A DNA stretch of 64,000 nt, from positions 4,526,001 to 4,590,000 of the forward strand of contig NZ_CP009323.1 in assembly GCF_000959725.1 (NCBI RefSeq), read 5' to 3'. The number at the start of each line of letters is the position of its first letter. Within the stretch, counting starts at the first letter, position 1. Of the stretch, positions 19,592 to 29,224 are shown piece by piece. The notes beneath the pieces are model-generated. The model did no database searches. It was not told the DNA's origin and saw nothing but the letters and a program-made list of their open reading frames with translations. This DNA is from Burkholderia gladioli. GTDB lineage: Bacteria; Pseudomonadota; Gammaproteobacteria; Burkholderiales; Burkholderiaceae. The translations under genes were made by a program, and so were the position numbers.

Positions 19592-20842
19592 TCAGTGTTC
19601 GACGCCGGCAGCCGCCGCTTCGTTGACGAAGCGACCCGTGGAGAACCGGTCGAGGCCAAATGGTTCAATGAGAGGATGAGGCCGATCATTGGCCACGGTG
19701 TAGGCCATGGTTTCGCCGCCAACTGGTATCGCCTTGAATCCGCCGGTACCCCAGCCTGTGCTCATGAACAGCGATTTGACCGGGGTCTTTCCGAGAATTG
19801 GGCTTGAGTCCGGTGAAATGTCGACGACGCCCGCCCACTGGCGCATAAGCTTCAATCGACTAAACGCCGGGAAGAGGTTAAGAGTTGCGCTCAGAGTGTC
19901 TTCGAGTGCGGGTAGCGTTCCCCGCTGACCGTATGAAGGGTATGCGTCAGTTCTTCCGCCGATGAGGATTTCACCTCTATCTGACTGGCTCACGTATGCA
20001 TGCACCGCCGGAGAATTGACGACACCATCGAGGATTGGCTTCACTGGCTCACTTACCATCGCCTGCAACGGCATCGAAATGATGGGGAGCCTGATACCAG
20101 CCATGCGCGCAAGAACTGACGAATTCCCTGCGACAGATAGGACCACCTTATCCGCTGCGACGAAACCCTTATTTGTTTCGACACCCTGGATACGATTTGC
20201 CCCAATGCGCAAACCAGTGACTTCGCAGTTCTGGACGATGTCGACGCCCATCGCGTCCGCGCCACGCGCGTAGCCCCATGCCACAGCGTCATGTCGCGCG
20301 ACACCGCCGCGGCGTTGAATGAAACCACCGAGCACCGGGAATCGCGCGTCTTTGCTCAAATCCAATAAAGGCAGATACTCGCGAATCTGCTCGACACTAA
20401 GCATTTCGGCGTCAATGCCTTGCAGCTGAATTGAGTTCGACCAGCGGTTGAGCCCGTCAAGCTGGTGCGGTGTATGCGCTAACGTGAGCACGCCGCGCTG
20501 GCTGAGCATCACGTTATAGTTGAACTCTTTACTAAGACCTTCGTAAAGCTGCAAGGAGCGCTCGAAGAATCGAGTACTTTCCGGATAGAAGTAGTTCGAG
20601 CGAATGGCTGTCGTGTTGCGACCAGTATTGCCGCCGCCCAACCAACCCTTCTCAATTACTGCCACGTTCGTGATGCCGTGATTCTTGGCCAGATAATAGG
20701 CAGTCGACAATCCTTGACCGCCACCACCAATGATTACCACGTCGTAGCGACTTTTCGGCTCGCTTGTACGCCACGCCGGGGTCCAGCGGCGATGGCCGCT
20801 GAGCGCGTGTTTTGCGAGTGACCAGAAAGAGTATTTTTCCAA
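19592..20842 (-). CDS. soxB: Sarcosine oxidase beta subunit
   Basis: A 416-residue FAD-dependent subunit that carries the sarcosine oxidation site. The FAD motif is 'YDVVIIGGGGQGLSTAYYL' (33-51). 'RRGGVARHDAVAWGYARGA' contains H184, matching the His that binds FMN covalently in characterised enzymes. 'GGRTDAYPSYGQRGTLP' and the C-terminal 'MSTGWGTGGFKAIPVGGE' are typical. It lies 17 bp after purU in the same operon. The product glycine would need serine hydroxymethyltransferase, which is not in the window. Confidence 0.96.
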   Translation of the reverse strand: MEKYSFWSLAKHALSGHRRWTPAWRTSEPKSRYDVVIIGGGGQGLSTAYYLAKNHGITNVAVIEKGWLGGGNTGRNTTAIRSNYFYPESTRFFERSLQLYEGLSKEFNYNVMLSQRGVLTLAHTPHQLDGLNRWSNSIQLQGIDAEMLSVEQIREYLPLLDLSKDARFPVLGGFIQRRGGVARHDAVAWGYARGADAMGVDIVQNCEVTGLRIGANRIQGVETNKGFVAADKVVLSVAGNSSVLARMAGIRLPIISMPLQAMVSEPVKPILDGVVNSPAVHAYVSQSDRGEILIGGRTDAYPSYGQRGTLPALEDTLSATLNLFPAFSRLKLMRQWAGVVDISPDSSPILGKTPVKSLFMSTGWGTGGFKAIPVGGETMAYTVANDRPHPLIEPFGLDRFSTGRFVNEAAAAGVEH

Positions 20843-20859
20843 GCGAACCTCGACACTGA

Positions 20860-21735
20860 TTACAGGATGACCGTGCGATGGCCGTTCAGGAAAATCCTGC
20901 CTTCGCTGAATAGGCGAACTGCATTGGCCAAGGCGACAGCTTCCGTGTCGTGACCCACGAGAACCATGTCTTCGGCCGTGTGGGCATGGTCAATCGTCTT
21001 GACCTCTTGCGCGATAATCGGACCTTCATCGAGGTCGCTCGTCACAAAGTGGGCCGTAGCGCCAATCACTTTGACGCCCCGGTCGTAGGCCTGGTGATAC
21101 GGACGCGCGCCTTTGAATCCGGGCAGGAACGAGTGGTGAATGTTCATAGCGCGCCCTTCGAGCTTGCGGCTCAGGTCGTCAGACAGAATCTGCATGTACC
21201 GGGCAAGGACGAGCAACTCTGCACCCGTCGTTGCGAAGAGGTCGAGAATCTGTGTTTCCTGCTGGGGCTTGGTGTCAGGCGTAATCGGCAAGTGGTGAAA
21301 CGCGATGCCGTACCATTCGACGAGACTGCGACAGTCGTTATGGTTCGAGACAACGCCGACAATGTCGATATGGAGTGCACCTGCGCGCCACTTCGTCAGG
21401 AGCAAGTTCAGGCAGTGGTCGTACTTCGACACGGCGATTAGCGCCTTGGGACGGTAAGCCGCTGGACGAATTTCGAACTTCATATCCAGCTCGCTCGCAA
21501 GCGATGACATCTTCTGGTTCAACGCCCCGATACCGTCCTTCATCACATGGTCGTCGAAAACCATACGCGCGAAAAACTGCTCCGTCTTCGGGTCGCCGTA
21601 GTGCAACGACTCTGTTACATAGGCGCCCTCCTGGAAAAGCAGGGTCGAGACTTTGGCGAGAATACCCAACCGGTCAGGACACTGGAAGGTGAACAGGTAG
21701 CTGATAGCGTCGGGGGTCTGCGTCGGTGCGGTCAT
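20860..21735 (-). CDS. purU: Formyltetrahydrofolate deformylase
   Basis: A 291-residue PurU that hydrolyses 10-formyl-tetrahydrofolate to formate and tetrahydrofolate. The N-terminal ACT domain (residues 8-85, 'FTFQCPDRLGILAKVSTLL') is the regulatory part. The formyltransferase fold has 'VVSNHNDC', 'HHLPITPDTK', 'NIHHSFLPGFKGARPYHQA' and 'GATAHFVTSDLDEGPIIAQ'. Here it would regenerate free folate for methyl groups removed by sarcosine and dimethylglycine oxidation, acting after FolD. It heads the sox operon, divergent from a TetR gene across a 405-bp gap. Confidence 0.96.
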   Translation of the reverse strand: MTAPTQTPDAISYLFTFQCPDRLGILAKVSTLLFQEGAYVTESLHYGDPKTEQFFARMVFDDHVMKDGIGALNQKMSSLASELDMKFEIRPAAYRPKALIAVSKYDHCLNLLLTKWRAGALHIDIVGVVSNHNDCRSLVEWYGIAFHHLPITPDTKPQQETQILDLFATTGAELLVLARYMQILSDDLSRKLEGRAMNIHHSFLPGFKGARPYHQAYDRGVKVIGATAHFVTSDLDEGPIIAQEVKTIDHAHTAEDMVLVGHDTEAVALANAVRLFSEGRIFLNGHRTVIL

Positions 21736-22140
21736 GATGGCTTACAAGGGCAAAGGTTTGAAGTCGTACATGGGCTAGCGCTAAAAGCAAAGACGGCTGC
21801 CAGTCCATCTGGTTGCTGCGAACGGCTCGGTCGCTCACGAGACGCACAGCGTTGCGATGAGCACTCGCCGGGTCCTGCGCCGTCGTCGCTGAGGGCTCCA
21901 AGAAACAATAAATATTAAATGTTTCTGACCGACTCAGAGTCGCCGAGTGTTGAGGAAGCGCCAAACCGCGGCGCATTCTCTTGCGGTGCTTGAGGGCAAG
22001 TATAGATTGCACCCGCATCAAAAAACAATTAAAAATTATTGTTACTTGTTTGTGGGTTAACCCGACTTTGCCCCCAAGAAGTCCCACCCGCATCCGGTCT
22101 GTAATAGACTTCTGCCGCATGCCAATGACTCGTTCGACCG
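21736..22140. promoter_or_regulatory. Divergent region between purU-sox operon and tetR
   Basis: A 405-bp non-coding stretch. It is AT-rich around 21900 and 22020-22060. Inverted AACAAT/ATTGTT arms eight bases apart (22024-22043) make a candidate TetR-type operator about 100 bp before tetR. I looked for a glycine-riboswitch-like pair of aptamers and did not see one. Confidence 0.45.
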
Positions 22141-22782
22141 ATGAGCACCCTGCCCAAGCCTGAGAAACCTCGCCGCGCACCTGCGCGCCGGACACAAGAA
22201 GAACGTAGCGACCACACACGTCGTCGCATCGTGCAGTCCGCCATGCGCCTGTTGCACAAGAAGGGGTTCAAGGCGATGAATCTCCAGGAAATCGCACGTG
22301 GAGCCCGTGTGACCCTCGGCGCACTTCAGCATCATTTCGCGAATCGTCAGGTTTTAATGGAGCGACTCATCGACGAGGTGATGGAGCCCCTGTCCGATGA
22401 TGGAGTTGTCTGGCCGCCGGACGGCCTTCCTTTGGAGGAGCGAGCACGCGAATTTGTCCGCCTCGCCTGGGAGACAATCTATGGCGTCCCGAGCTATATC
22501 GCAGCATGGAGCCTGTTTTTTGGCTGTAAGGCGTCGCCAGAGTTGTTTGCCAAGATTGACGCCACGAGGGCCCGTTCCGACCCGGTGTTCTTCGCGCGAT
22601 TCATATCCTGCTTTCCGGAGATAGGGGCGAACCATCCACATCCTGAGCAATTTGCCGGGTTCGTCTTCGCATCGCTCCGAGGCATGAGCCTCTTCGATCT
22701 GTTTGATGTGGCCCAAACGGAGACCGACGGCCAGTTGGAGGTGTTGGTGCGGGTCATCGTTCAAGCCGGGAAAGCCGGCTAA
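22141..22782 (+). CDS. TetR-family transcriptional regulator
   Basis: A 213-residue regulator. A Lys/Arg-rich leader precedes the HTH domain (residues 25-75: 'TRRRIVQSAMRLLHKKGFKA', 'MNLQEIARGARVTLGALQHHF'). The 'LGALQHHFANRQVL' recognition helix is typical of TetR. The C-terminal half is ligand-binding and unassigned. It is divergent from the purU-sox operon and may repress it in the absence of sarcosine, betaine or a derivative; this is inferred from position. A truncated unrelated gene follows only 42 bp later. Confidence 0.88.
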   Translation: MSTLPKPEKPRRAPARRTQEERSDHTRRRIVQSAMRLLHKKGFKAMNLQEIARGARVTLGALQHHFANRQVLMERLIDEVMEPLSDDGVVWPPDGLPLEERAREFVRLAWETIYGVPSYIAAWSLFFGCKASPELFAKIDATRARSDPVFFARFISCFPEIGANHPHPEQFAGFVFASLRGMSLFDLFDVAQTETDGQLEVLVRVIVQAGKAG

Positions 22783-22824
22783 CGAGTCAGAGGCCACCCA
22801 CGGAACTGGGGCGAGCGCCTCGCT

Positions 22825-23688
22825 GTGACTCGCGCCTACAAGGCAATTCAAACGGCGTATGCAGGCAAGCTGCGCGGCACCGACATCGCCAATTTGCTGG
22901 GTATGGTGCCGTTCGCGCTGCGTATGCACGGACGCGGCGCGGCCGAAATCGCCGATGGCGTTGCCGTGCAATGCGCCCGCCTCATGATGCAAACCATGGC
23001 GGGATGTATCGGATTTCTCGGCAAAAAACGAGGGTTCGTTCCTCGCGAACCGGGCGAAAGCCTGGCCGCGCATGTGTTGCGCGCAGCGGGCGCAAAGCGT
23101 ACGCCCGATGCCCTGTTCGCGGTGAATGGCGCACTCACGGTGTTAACCGACAATGAACTCGCCCCTGCCACTTTTGCGGCTCGGGTTGCGGCCTTGACGC
23201 ACGCCGATCTGTTCAACTGCATAGCGGCAGCGATCGGCTCTCACGTCGGATTCTCCACAGGCACCGCGACAGAGAAGGTTGAAACGGTGCCGCTCCGGGA
23301 CATTACGTCAACCGATTCGGCCGCACGTCTGCGACTCGTGCGCGAGTATGGTGCCAGCCTGTTCGGTTTCAATCACCCGCTTTATCCCGACGGCGACGCG
23401 CGCGCCAATCTCATCCTCGCGCAAGTACGCGCGCTCCGTCAGAGCACGTCAGCAACGGCTCCGACGCTTGAGTTTCTCGCGGTCGTCGAGAAAAAGCTCG
23501 GCACACGTACGGGCGTCGCGATCGCGCTGGTTACGCTTGCGCGCGCGCTCGGTTTGCCGGACGGGACGGCAACGGCGTTGTGGATCATCAGTCGAACGGC
23601 GGGTTGGGTCGCACACGTTCTGGAACAGCGTGCGCAGGCGCTCCTGCTTCCACCGCACGCAAAATATATTGCCGGGTCGAGACTCTAG
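22825..23688 (+). pseudogene. Citrate synthase-like protein, N-terminally truncated and lacking a catalytic His
   Basis: A 287-residue frame (GTG start) matching the C-terminal two thirds of citrate synthase/citryl-CoA lyase family proteins: 'TDNELAPATFAARVAALTHADLFNC', quoted in part as LAPATFAARVAALTHADLF, then 'GFNHPLYPDGDARA', 'LGLPDGTATALWIISRTAGW' and 'VAHVLEQRAQALLLPPHAKY'. Burkholderial relatives normally carry an N-terminal MerR-like HTH and another 80-100 residues; these are absent, with only 42 bp back to tetR. The usual HGGA catalytic-His segment reads 'GFSTGTATEKVE', so that His is lost, while the GFNHP His stays. I judge it a decayed or non-catalytic remnant. Confidence 0.7.
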
Positions 23689-23723
23689 TCGTGATCGAAT
23701 CAAGCCGCCGCCCCGTTCAAAAA

Positions 23724-24148
23724 CTACTCCGCCAATGCAACAATCACGTTCTTCAGACGCGCGAATTCAGGGAGTTCCTCTTCCGATTCTTCGCGGCCGA
23801 TTCCCGACTGCTTGTAACCGCCGAAAGGTGCGCCGGGGATGTGGATCGAGCAGTTGTTCACCCACACGTAGCCGGCTGCGATGCGCGCCGCGCTGCGGTG
23901 CGCCTTGTTCAGGGTGGTCGTCCATACCGATGCCGTGACGCCGACATCGAGCGCATTGAGGGCATCGAACAGTTTCCTCTCGTCGCGCCAACGAATCACC
24001 GACAGCACCGGACCGAATATCTCTTCGCGAGCGATCGACATCGATACGTCGACGTCCGCGAAGATGGTCGGCTCGACGAAAAGGCCGCGGGACAGAGACG
24101 GATCTGACGACGGCTTGCCACCGCACACCAGCCGTGCGCTCGCGTCCA
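23724..24148 (-). pseudogene. Aldehyde dehydrogenase C-terminal fragment
   Basis: About 140 codons from the 3' end of an NAD(P)-dependent aldehyde dehydrogenase: 'SARLVCGGKPSSDPSLSRG', 'FVEPTIFADVDVSMSIAREE', 'EEIFGPVLSVIRW' and 'GAPFGGYKQSGIGRE'. The active-site Cys region and the whole Rossmann domain are missing. Reading upstream, a stop appears in frame at about 24155, so the gene is truncated at its 5' side. The 24150-24240 stretch beyond is not recognisable. Confidence 0.85.
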
Positions 24149-24239
24149 GAACTCAAACTGATTGCTTACGGCTTCTGACGGCACACGCTCATCGTGTTTC
24201 AATATCTCTGCCCCAAAGCGGGTGGACCAGCGCGACGCT

Positions 24240-24420
24240 CGATTAGCGCTTCCTGCGACGGCGTCTCGGCTAATCATCCACCAGATCGAAATCTTCAAGA
24301 ACATGCTGCTCGAACCTGTGTTCGAACAGCATGGAATCCGCCCCGTCGACTATTGCAACCTCGCGCTGCTGGAAACCAATAAGGGCGTCACGCAAACTGC
24401 CATCGCGGAAACGCTGCGCC
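24240..24420 (+). pseudogene. MarR-family regulator fragment
   Basis: About 60 codons reading 'SRLIIHQIEIFKNMLLEPVF', 'EQHGIRPVDYCNLALLETNK' and 'GVTQTAIAETL'. The order (dimerisation helix, then an 'LALLE..GVTQTAIAETL' helix-turn-helix start) fits the N-terminal half of a MarR protein. The recognition helix and wing are absent because the sequence runs into the class II aldolase remnant on the opposite strand. Confidence is moderate because the fragment is short. Confidence 0.5.
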
Positions 24421-25139
24421 CTACGCAGCCCGCCTCACGCGCGCCTGCTCTGCCCACAGCGCCCACGGCCGCCCCGTTTGAGCGGCATTCGCTTCAGTTC
24501 CCGCAAGCGCCTCGCCGTCGCTCAGGAATTCGACCTCGCCGCCGAGCGCCAGTGCCTGAGTCTGAATCCTCGCATTGACCTCCCGATACACGACCCGGAA
24601 AACCGCCTTCTGCAGATCGCGCCCAACCGTGACGGTTCCGTGCCCGCGCAACAGCACGGCGCTCCCTGCGGCAAAGCCTGCGCCATATAACGTCCCTTTC
24701 TGGAATCGCTGATCAGCAAATTCGTGTCGCGGCCGAAATGCTCACGGATCTCGAAGCGTGACGAATCGTTGAGAAACGATGCCATATGAAAGCAGGGCCG
24801 CAATTTCACCGACGAAATCGAAAATGGAATGACCGAGGGCGAATGGCTATGAGCGACGGCCGTCACGTCGGGACGCCGGCGATAGGTTTCGGCATGGAGA
24901 AAGCGTTCGACATAGACGGCGCGACTGTCGGCATCGACCGGTTCACCGTTGTCATCGTGCAGGATGATGTCGCCCCGCGTGACTCGCGCCGGCGCCATAG
25001 AACGGGAAAGCAGAAAAAGTCCGTTGCGTTCGGGATGTCTGACGCTGACATGCCCAAAGCCATCGACTACGCCCTGATCGGCCAGAATGTGATTGGCGGT
25101 AACCAGCAGATCGATAGCTTCGTCTACGCTCATACTCAC
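24421..25139 (-). pseudogene. Class II aldolase/adducin-family protein, frameshifted
   Basis: The 5' part from 25139 reads 'LLVTANHILADQGVVDGFGH', 'VSVRHPERNGLFLLSRSMAP', 'GEPVDADSRAVYVERFLHAE' and 'VTAVAHSHSPSVIPFSI', the zinc-binding class II aldolase fold. Near 24694, in a GGG run, the frame shifts by one base. The correct continuation is in another frame ('GAGFAAGSAVLLRGHGTVTV', 'AVFRVVYREVNARIQTQAL') to a stop at 24421. The His pairs HSH and RGHG that bind metal are present but split across the frames. Members act on sugar phosphates or hydroxy-keto acids. The gene is inactive unless the shift is a sequencing error. Confidence 0.82.
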
Positions 25140-25336
25140 GAGTGCCTCCTATGCACATTTGAAACCAGCCCTTCGTCGCCTCTAGTGGACCAAATTCAGG
25201 CAGGAACGGAAGCAGGATCATCGCCGCAGCCTATGTCTGTCGCTTGCTGGAGTTGTCCGTAGCGAGACAGTAAAGTGCCTTCGCATATTCATCAAGATTG
25301 AGAAATAAAATCAACATAAGGCAGACATTTTTTTGA

Positions 25337-25895
25337 TTACCGGTCGCGGATCAGGTCCGACGACATGGCGATGCGCTGGTTGCCGCGACCGCCAACCAAA
25401 AAAATCTCTGCCTTATGGTTCTTACCCTGGTTCACACGAATAACCATGCGTTTGCTGTCGATATCGGTGACCTTCAGATGCACGACTTCCGACACCCGCA
25501 GTCCGGCGGCGTACGCGGTCATCAGGATGGTGCGGTGCTTGAGACTGGCGACCGACTCGAAGAAGGTGGTGATCTCCTCCAGGCTGAGGACGACTGGCAG
25601 TCGGAACGGCTTCCTGGGCAAGGGAAAGTCCTCGTCACTCCAGTCGCGTTTGAGCGTCACGCGGTAAAGAAAGCGCAGTGCACCGATCGTTGCGCCGAGA
25701 CTGGCGGGTGCCAGCTTGCGCTCTTCGAGGAGGTAGACGAGCCAGGCCCGGATCTCGTCGGGACCCAGCAGTTCGGGCGAGCGGCTGAAGTGCCGGGCGA
25801 AACTGCGCACCTGAATCAGATAGGACTTCTGGGTATTATCCGCAAGGTTGCGGATCTGCATGTCATGCATGCATGCGCTGGCGCAGTGGTGTCAT
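25337..25895 (-). pseudogene. IS91-associated tyrosine recombinase, truncated and frameshifted
   Basis: The original start is ATG at 25895 (MTPLRQRMH...) with AGGAGG upstream. A GCAT repeat (ATGCATGCATGAC) adds four bases and puts a stop after 'RMHA'; reinitiation could occur at MHDMQIRNL. The SAM-like N-domain ('TQKSYLIQVRSFARHFSRSP') and the start of the catalytic domain ('TAYAAGLRVSEVVHLKVTDI' with the first catalytic Arg) are present. The later His-x2-Arg and Tyr residues are missing after residue 177. This type usually travels with IS91-like transposases, and no such transposase is nearby. Confidence 0.85.
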
Positions 25896-26115
25896 GGCGA
25901 GCCTCCTGGAAGCAGTGGGTAGAATGCCCAACCGGGCGTTCACATACTGCTCCTGGCGACACCGCTCACCACCTCGCTGGGGTTCAGCGTCAGACAACCC
26001 TCTTCATGAAACGTCAGCCATAGACCTGTGCCCACCTCCCCCTACCGCGTCAGCGGTTTAGTACTAACGCGGTTATCCCCTCAAACGCTGAACGGCGAGT
26101 GGCGCTGCCCGGTCG

Positions 26116-29100
26116 TCACGAGGTCGTGCTGCGAACCTCATCAGCCCGGATGTCCATTGCCTCCACAGCCTGCGACTCCGGCACATGCCGCGCCGCGATA
26201 GCGAGATAAACCGCTGGCAGCACAAACAACGTAAAAATGGTGCCGATCGCCAGGCCACTGGCAATGACCAGTCCCATGTTGAATCGCGACGCCGCTCCCG
26301 CTCCTGTGGAGAGAATGAGCGGCACAACACCGAGCACCATTGCAGCGGTGGTCATGAGGATCGGCCTTAACCGGATTCCTGCGGCATGAACGACCGATTC
26401 AAGTTTCGACATCCCCCCGTGCTGCGCCTCATTAGCCACCTCCACTATCAGAATGCCGTGCTTGCTGATCAGTCCCATCAATGTCACCAGGCCGACCTCG
26501 GTATAAATATTCAGCGACGCGCCGCCGATCCCAAGGCTGATAAAGATAAGTGCGCCAGCGACCGACATCGGAATGGAAATCAGAATCACCAGCGGGTCAC
26601 GGAAGCTTTCGAACAGGGCTGCAAGGCTAAGATAAATGATGATCAGGGCAAGCACGAACGTACCGACAAACCCGCTCGACTCCTGCACCAGTTGCCGCAG
26701 GGGCCCCGCATAGTCGATGGAGACATCGGCAGGGAGCGTACGCGCTGCAAGGGCCTGCAGCGACTTGAGCGCGGCCTCCTGCGAAACGCCAAGCGCCGCT
26801 ACGCCGGAGATAGTTGCCGAGTTAACCTGCTGGAAATGGTTGATGGTCTCGGGCACGGTCTCGGTGCGCTCATGGCCAATTGACGATAGTGGTATCGGAA
26901 CGTTGTTTACCGTCGCGATCCGGTAATTCATGATCTGGTCGAGTGTCAGGCGCGAGCGCTGCTGCACTTGTGCAATCACCTTGTAAGAGCGCGAATCGAG
27001 ACTGAAGTAGTTCGTGTAGCCGCCGCCCAGCAGACCACCCAGTGCGGTCCCGACCTGCGTCATCGTCAAACCAAGTTCCGAGGCTTTGTCGCGATCGATA
27101 TCAACTACTATTTGCGGCTGATCGATCTTCAGGTCGCTATCAATGAAAAGAAACATACCGGTGGCGGCAGCATCGGCGAGGAACTGCCGGGCTTCGGCAT
27201 TCAGCGTACCCAACGGCTGCGTTGATTTCAGCACGAACTGGATCGGTAAACCCTGCGAACCCGGCAATGGAGGTGGCTGGAACGCTACAATCTTCTGCCC
27301 CGCTACCCCGTTGAACTTGTTTTGCAAGTCGCGCTGGATTTCTGTCGCGCCCCGGTGGCGTTCGTCCCACGGTTTGAACGTGACTCCGCCGATAGACTGC
27401 GACGGGCTTTCAATCTGAAACGTCTGCGCGGCTTCGGGCATACCAGCCATGATGTCCTCCACTTGACTCCCGTACACCTGCTTTTGCTGCAGCGTCGCGT
27501 TGGGCGCGGACGTTGGCTGCAAAATCACGACGCCTTGATCCTCTTGCGGTGCAAGTTCACTGTCAGCGCTCGTGTACAGGAAATAGATGCTGCCGACGAC
27601 CAGCCCCGCGAACAGCAGCGTCACCGGAACCGTCCTCAGACTGTTGCGCAACGACCGTTCGTAGCCGCGTTGAAGGGAACCGAAAACACGATCGATCATC
27701 TCCACGATGGACGCCACCCACGGGCCGCTCCGACTCGGCGGCTTGAGGAACTGGCCGCACATCATGGGTGATAGTGTGAGGGAAACGACAGCCGACGTTG
27801 TTACCGCACCGACCAGCGTGAACGCAAACTCAGTGAACAACGCGCCAGTCAACCCGCCCCGGAAGCCGATCGGTACGTAAACTGCAATCAGTACGACGGT
27901 CATCGCTATGATTGGGCTGGCGAGATCACGCGCCGCTCTGATCGCTGCATCTCGTGGACGCATACCCTCTTCCAGATGACGACTGACGCTTTCAACAACG
28001 ATGATTGCGTCGTCGACTACCAACCCGATAGCCAGAACAAGCGCCAGCAAGGTGAGGAGGTTGATAGAGAAGCCGAACATGAGCATTATGCCGAACGTGC
28101 CGACCAGCGACAAAGGAATTGCGACAACGGGTATCATCACCGAACGCGGCGAGCCTAGGAACGCGAACACGACGAGCGTGACAATCGCGACTGTCTCGAC
28201 AAGCGACGCCTCCACCTCGCGAATCGAGCTATCGACAAACACGGTCGAGTCGTAAATGACTGCACTGTGCAGACCGGTAGGGAGCGCCTTCTGGATATCG
28301 GGCAAGACGGCCTTCACGCCCTTGATGACGTCAAGCAGACTCGCGGATGGCGCCAACTGGATGCCCAGGTACACGCCCTTCTTTCCATTGTATGAAACGC
28401 CAGACTCGTAGTCCTCCGACCCCAGGGTCACGTTCGCTACGTCTTTCAAACGGATAATCCCGCCATTGACCTGCTTCACGACGAGCTCGCGAAATTGCTG
28501 TGCGGAATGGAGATCCGTCGATGCCGTCAGGTTGAACTGCACCATCTGCCCTTTCGTCGTGCCCAGTCCTGCAATCACGCTATTGGCAGCTAGCGCGTTG
28601 GTGACATCGGTGGCGGTGAGGCCATATGCGGCGAGCTTCTGCGGATCAAGCCACGCACGCATTGCGAAATACTGTGGTCCAAGCAGCTCAGCCGTCTGCA
28701 CACCCTTCACCGCTTGCAGGCGCGGCTGCACGTTGCGCACGAGATAATCGGTGATCTGGTTGGGCGTGAGCTCATCGCTGGAATAACCGATTATCAGCGC
28801 GTCCAGCGACTGTCCGATAGCCACCGTGATCGTCGGCTGCTGCACGCCGCTCGGCAACTGGTTAAGCACGGAGTTGATTTTTGTGCTGATCTCGGTGACG
28901 GCCTTATCGGCATCGAAATTGAGCACGAGGTTTGCCGTAATCGTGCTTGTACCGGCAATGCTTTTCGAGGTCAGGTAATCAATGCCGTTTGCCTGTGCAA
29001 TCGCGTTTTCAAGCGGAGTGGTAACGAAGCCCGCTACGGTCTGCGGGTCAGCGCCGTAGTATGTCGTGGTAACAGTCACGACAGCGTTTTCGGTCTTCGG

Positions 29101-29211
29101 ATACTCAAGAATGGGCAGCGAGGCGAAGGCCTTGTAGCCAATTACAAGGATCATCAGACTGATTACACACGCCAGCACGGGCCGGCGGACAAAGATATCA
29201 GTGAATTTCAT
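26116..29211 (-). CDS. RND multidrug efflux pump, inner-membrane subunit (HAE1 family)
   Basis: A 1031-residue proton antiporter of the AcrB/MexF type. It begins 'KFTDIFVRRPVLACVISLMI' and has the two-fold RND layout: TM1, a large periplasmic loop, TM2-6, then the repeat. TM4 carries the essential Asp pair in 'GLVVDDAIIVVESVSRHLEE'. It expels drugs, solvents or aromatics together with the fusion protein and outer-membrane channel encoded just upstream. It is the last gene of the three-gene operon; a weak hairpin (26044-26073, ACCGCGT/ACGCGGT) follows. Confidence 0.96.
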   Translation of the reverse strand: MKFTDIFVRRPVLACVISLMILVIGYKAFASLPILEYPKTENAVVTVTTTYYGADPQTVAGFVTTPLENAIAQANGIDYLTSKSIAGTSTITANLVLNFDADKAVTEISTKINSVLNQLPSGVQQPTITVAIGQSLDALIIGYSSDELTPNQITDYLVRNVQPRLQAVKGVQTAELLGPQYFAMRAWLDPQKLAAYGLTATDVTNALAANSVIAGLGTTKGQMVQFNLTASTDLHSAQQFRELVVKQVNGGIIRLKDVANVTLGSEDYESGVSYNGKKGVYLGIQLAPSASLLDVIKGVKAVLPDIQKALPTGLHSAVIYDSTVFVDSSIREVEASLVETVAIVTLVVFAFLGSPRSVMIPVVAIPLSLVGTFGIMLMFGFSINLLTLLALVLAIGLVVDDAIIVVESVSRHLEEGMRPRDAAIRAARDLASPIIAMTVVLIAVYVPIGFRGGLTGALFTEFAFTLVGAVTTSAVVSLTLSPMMCGQFLKPPSRSGPWVASIVEMIDRVFGSLQRGYERSLRNSLRTVPVTLLFAGLVVGSIYFLYTSADSELAPQEDQGVVILQPTSAPNATLQQKQVYGSQVEDIMAGMPEAAQTFQIESPSQSIGGVTFKPWDERHRGATEIQRDLQNKFNGVAGQKIVAFQPPPLPGSQGLPIQFVLKSTQPLGTLNAEARQFLADAAATGMFLFIDSDLKIDQPQIVVDIDRDKASELGLTMTQVGTALGGLLGGGYTNYFSLDSRSYKVIAQVQQRSRLTLDQIMNYRIATVNNVPIPLSSIGHERTETVPETINHFQQVNSATISGVAALGVSQEAALKSLQALAARTLPADVSIDYAGPLRQLVQESSGFVGTFVLALIIIYLSLAALFESFRDPLVILISIPMSVAGALIFISLGIGGASLNIYTEVGLVTLMGLISKHGILIVEVANEAQHGGMSKLESVVHAAGIRLRPILMTTAAMVLGVVPLILSTGAGAASRFNMGLVIASGLAIGTIFTLFVLPAVYLAIAARHVPESQAVEAMDIRADEVRSTTS

Positions 29212-29224
29212 CGAGCCATGCCTC

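Noticed and set aside
21736..22140. Glycine riboswitch upstream of purU-sox
   Set aside because: No tandem aptamer-like conserved cores could be found; only short inverted repeats are present.
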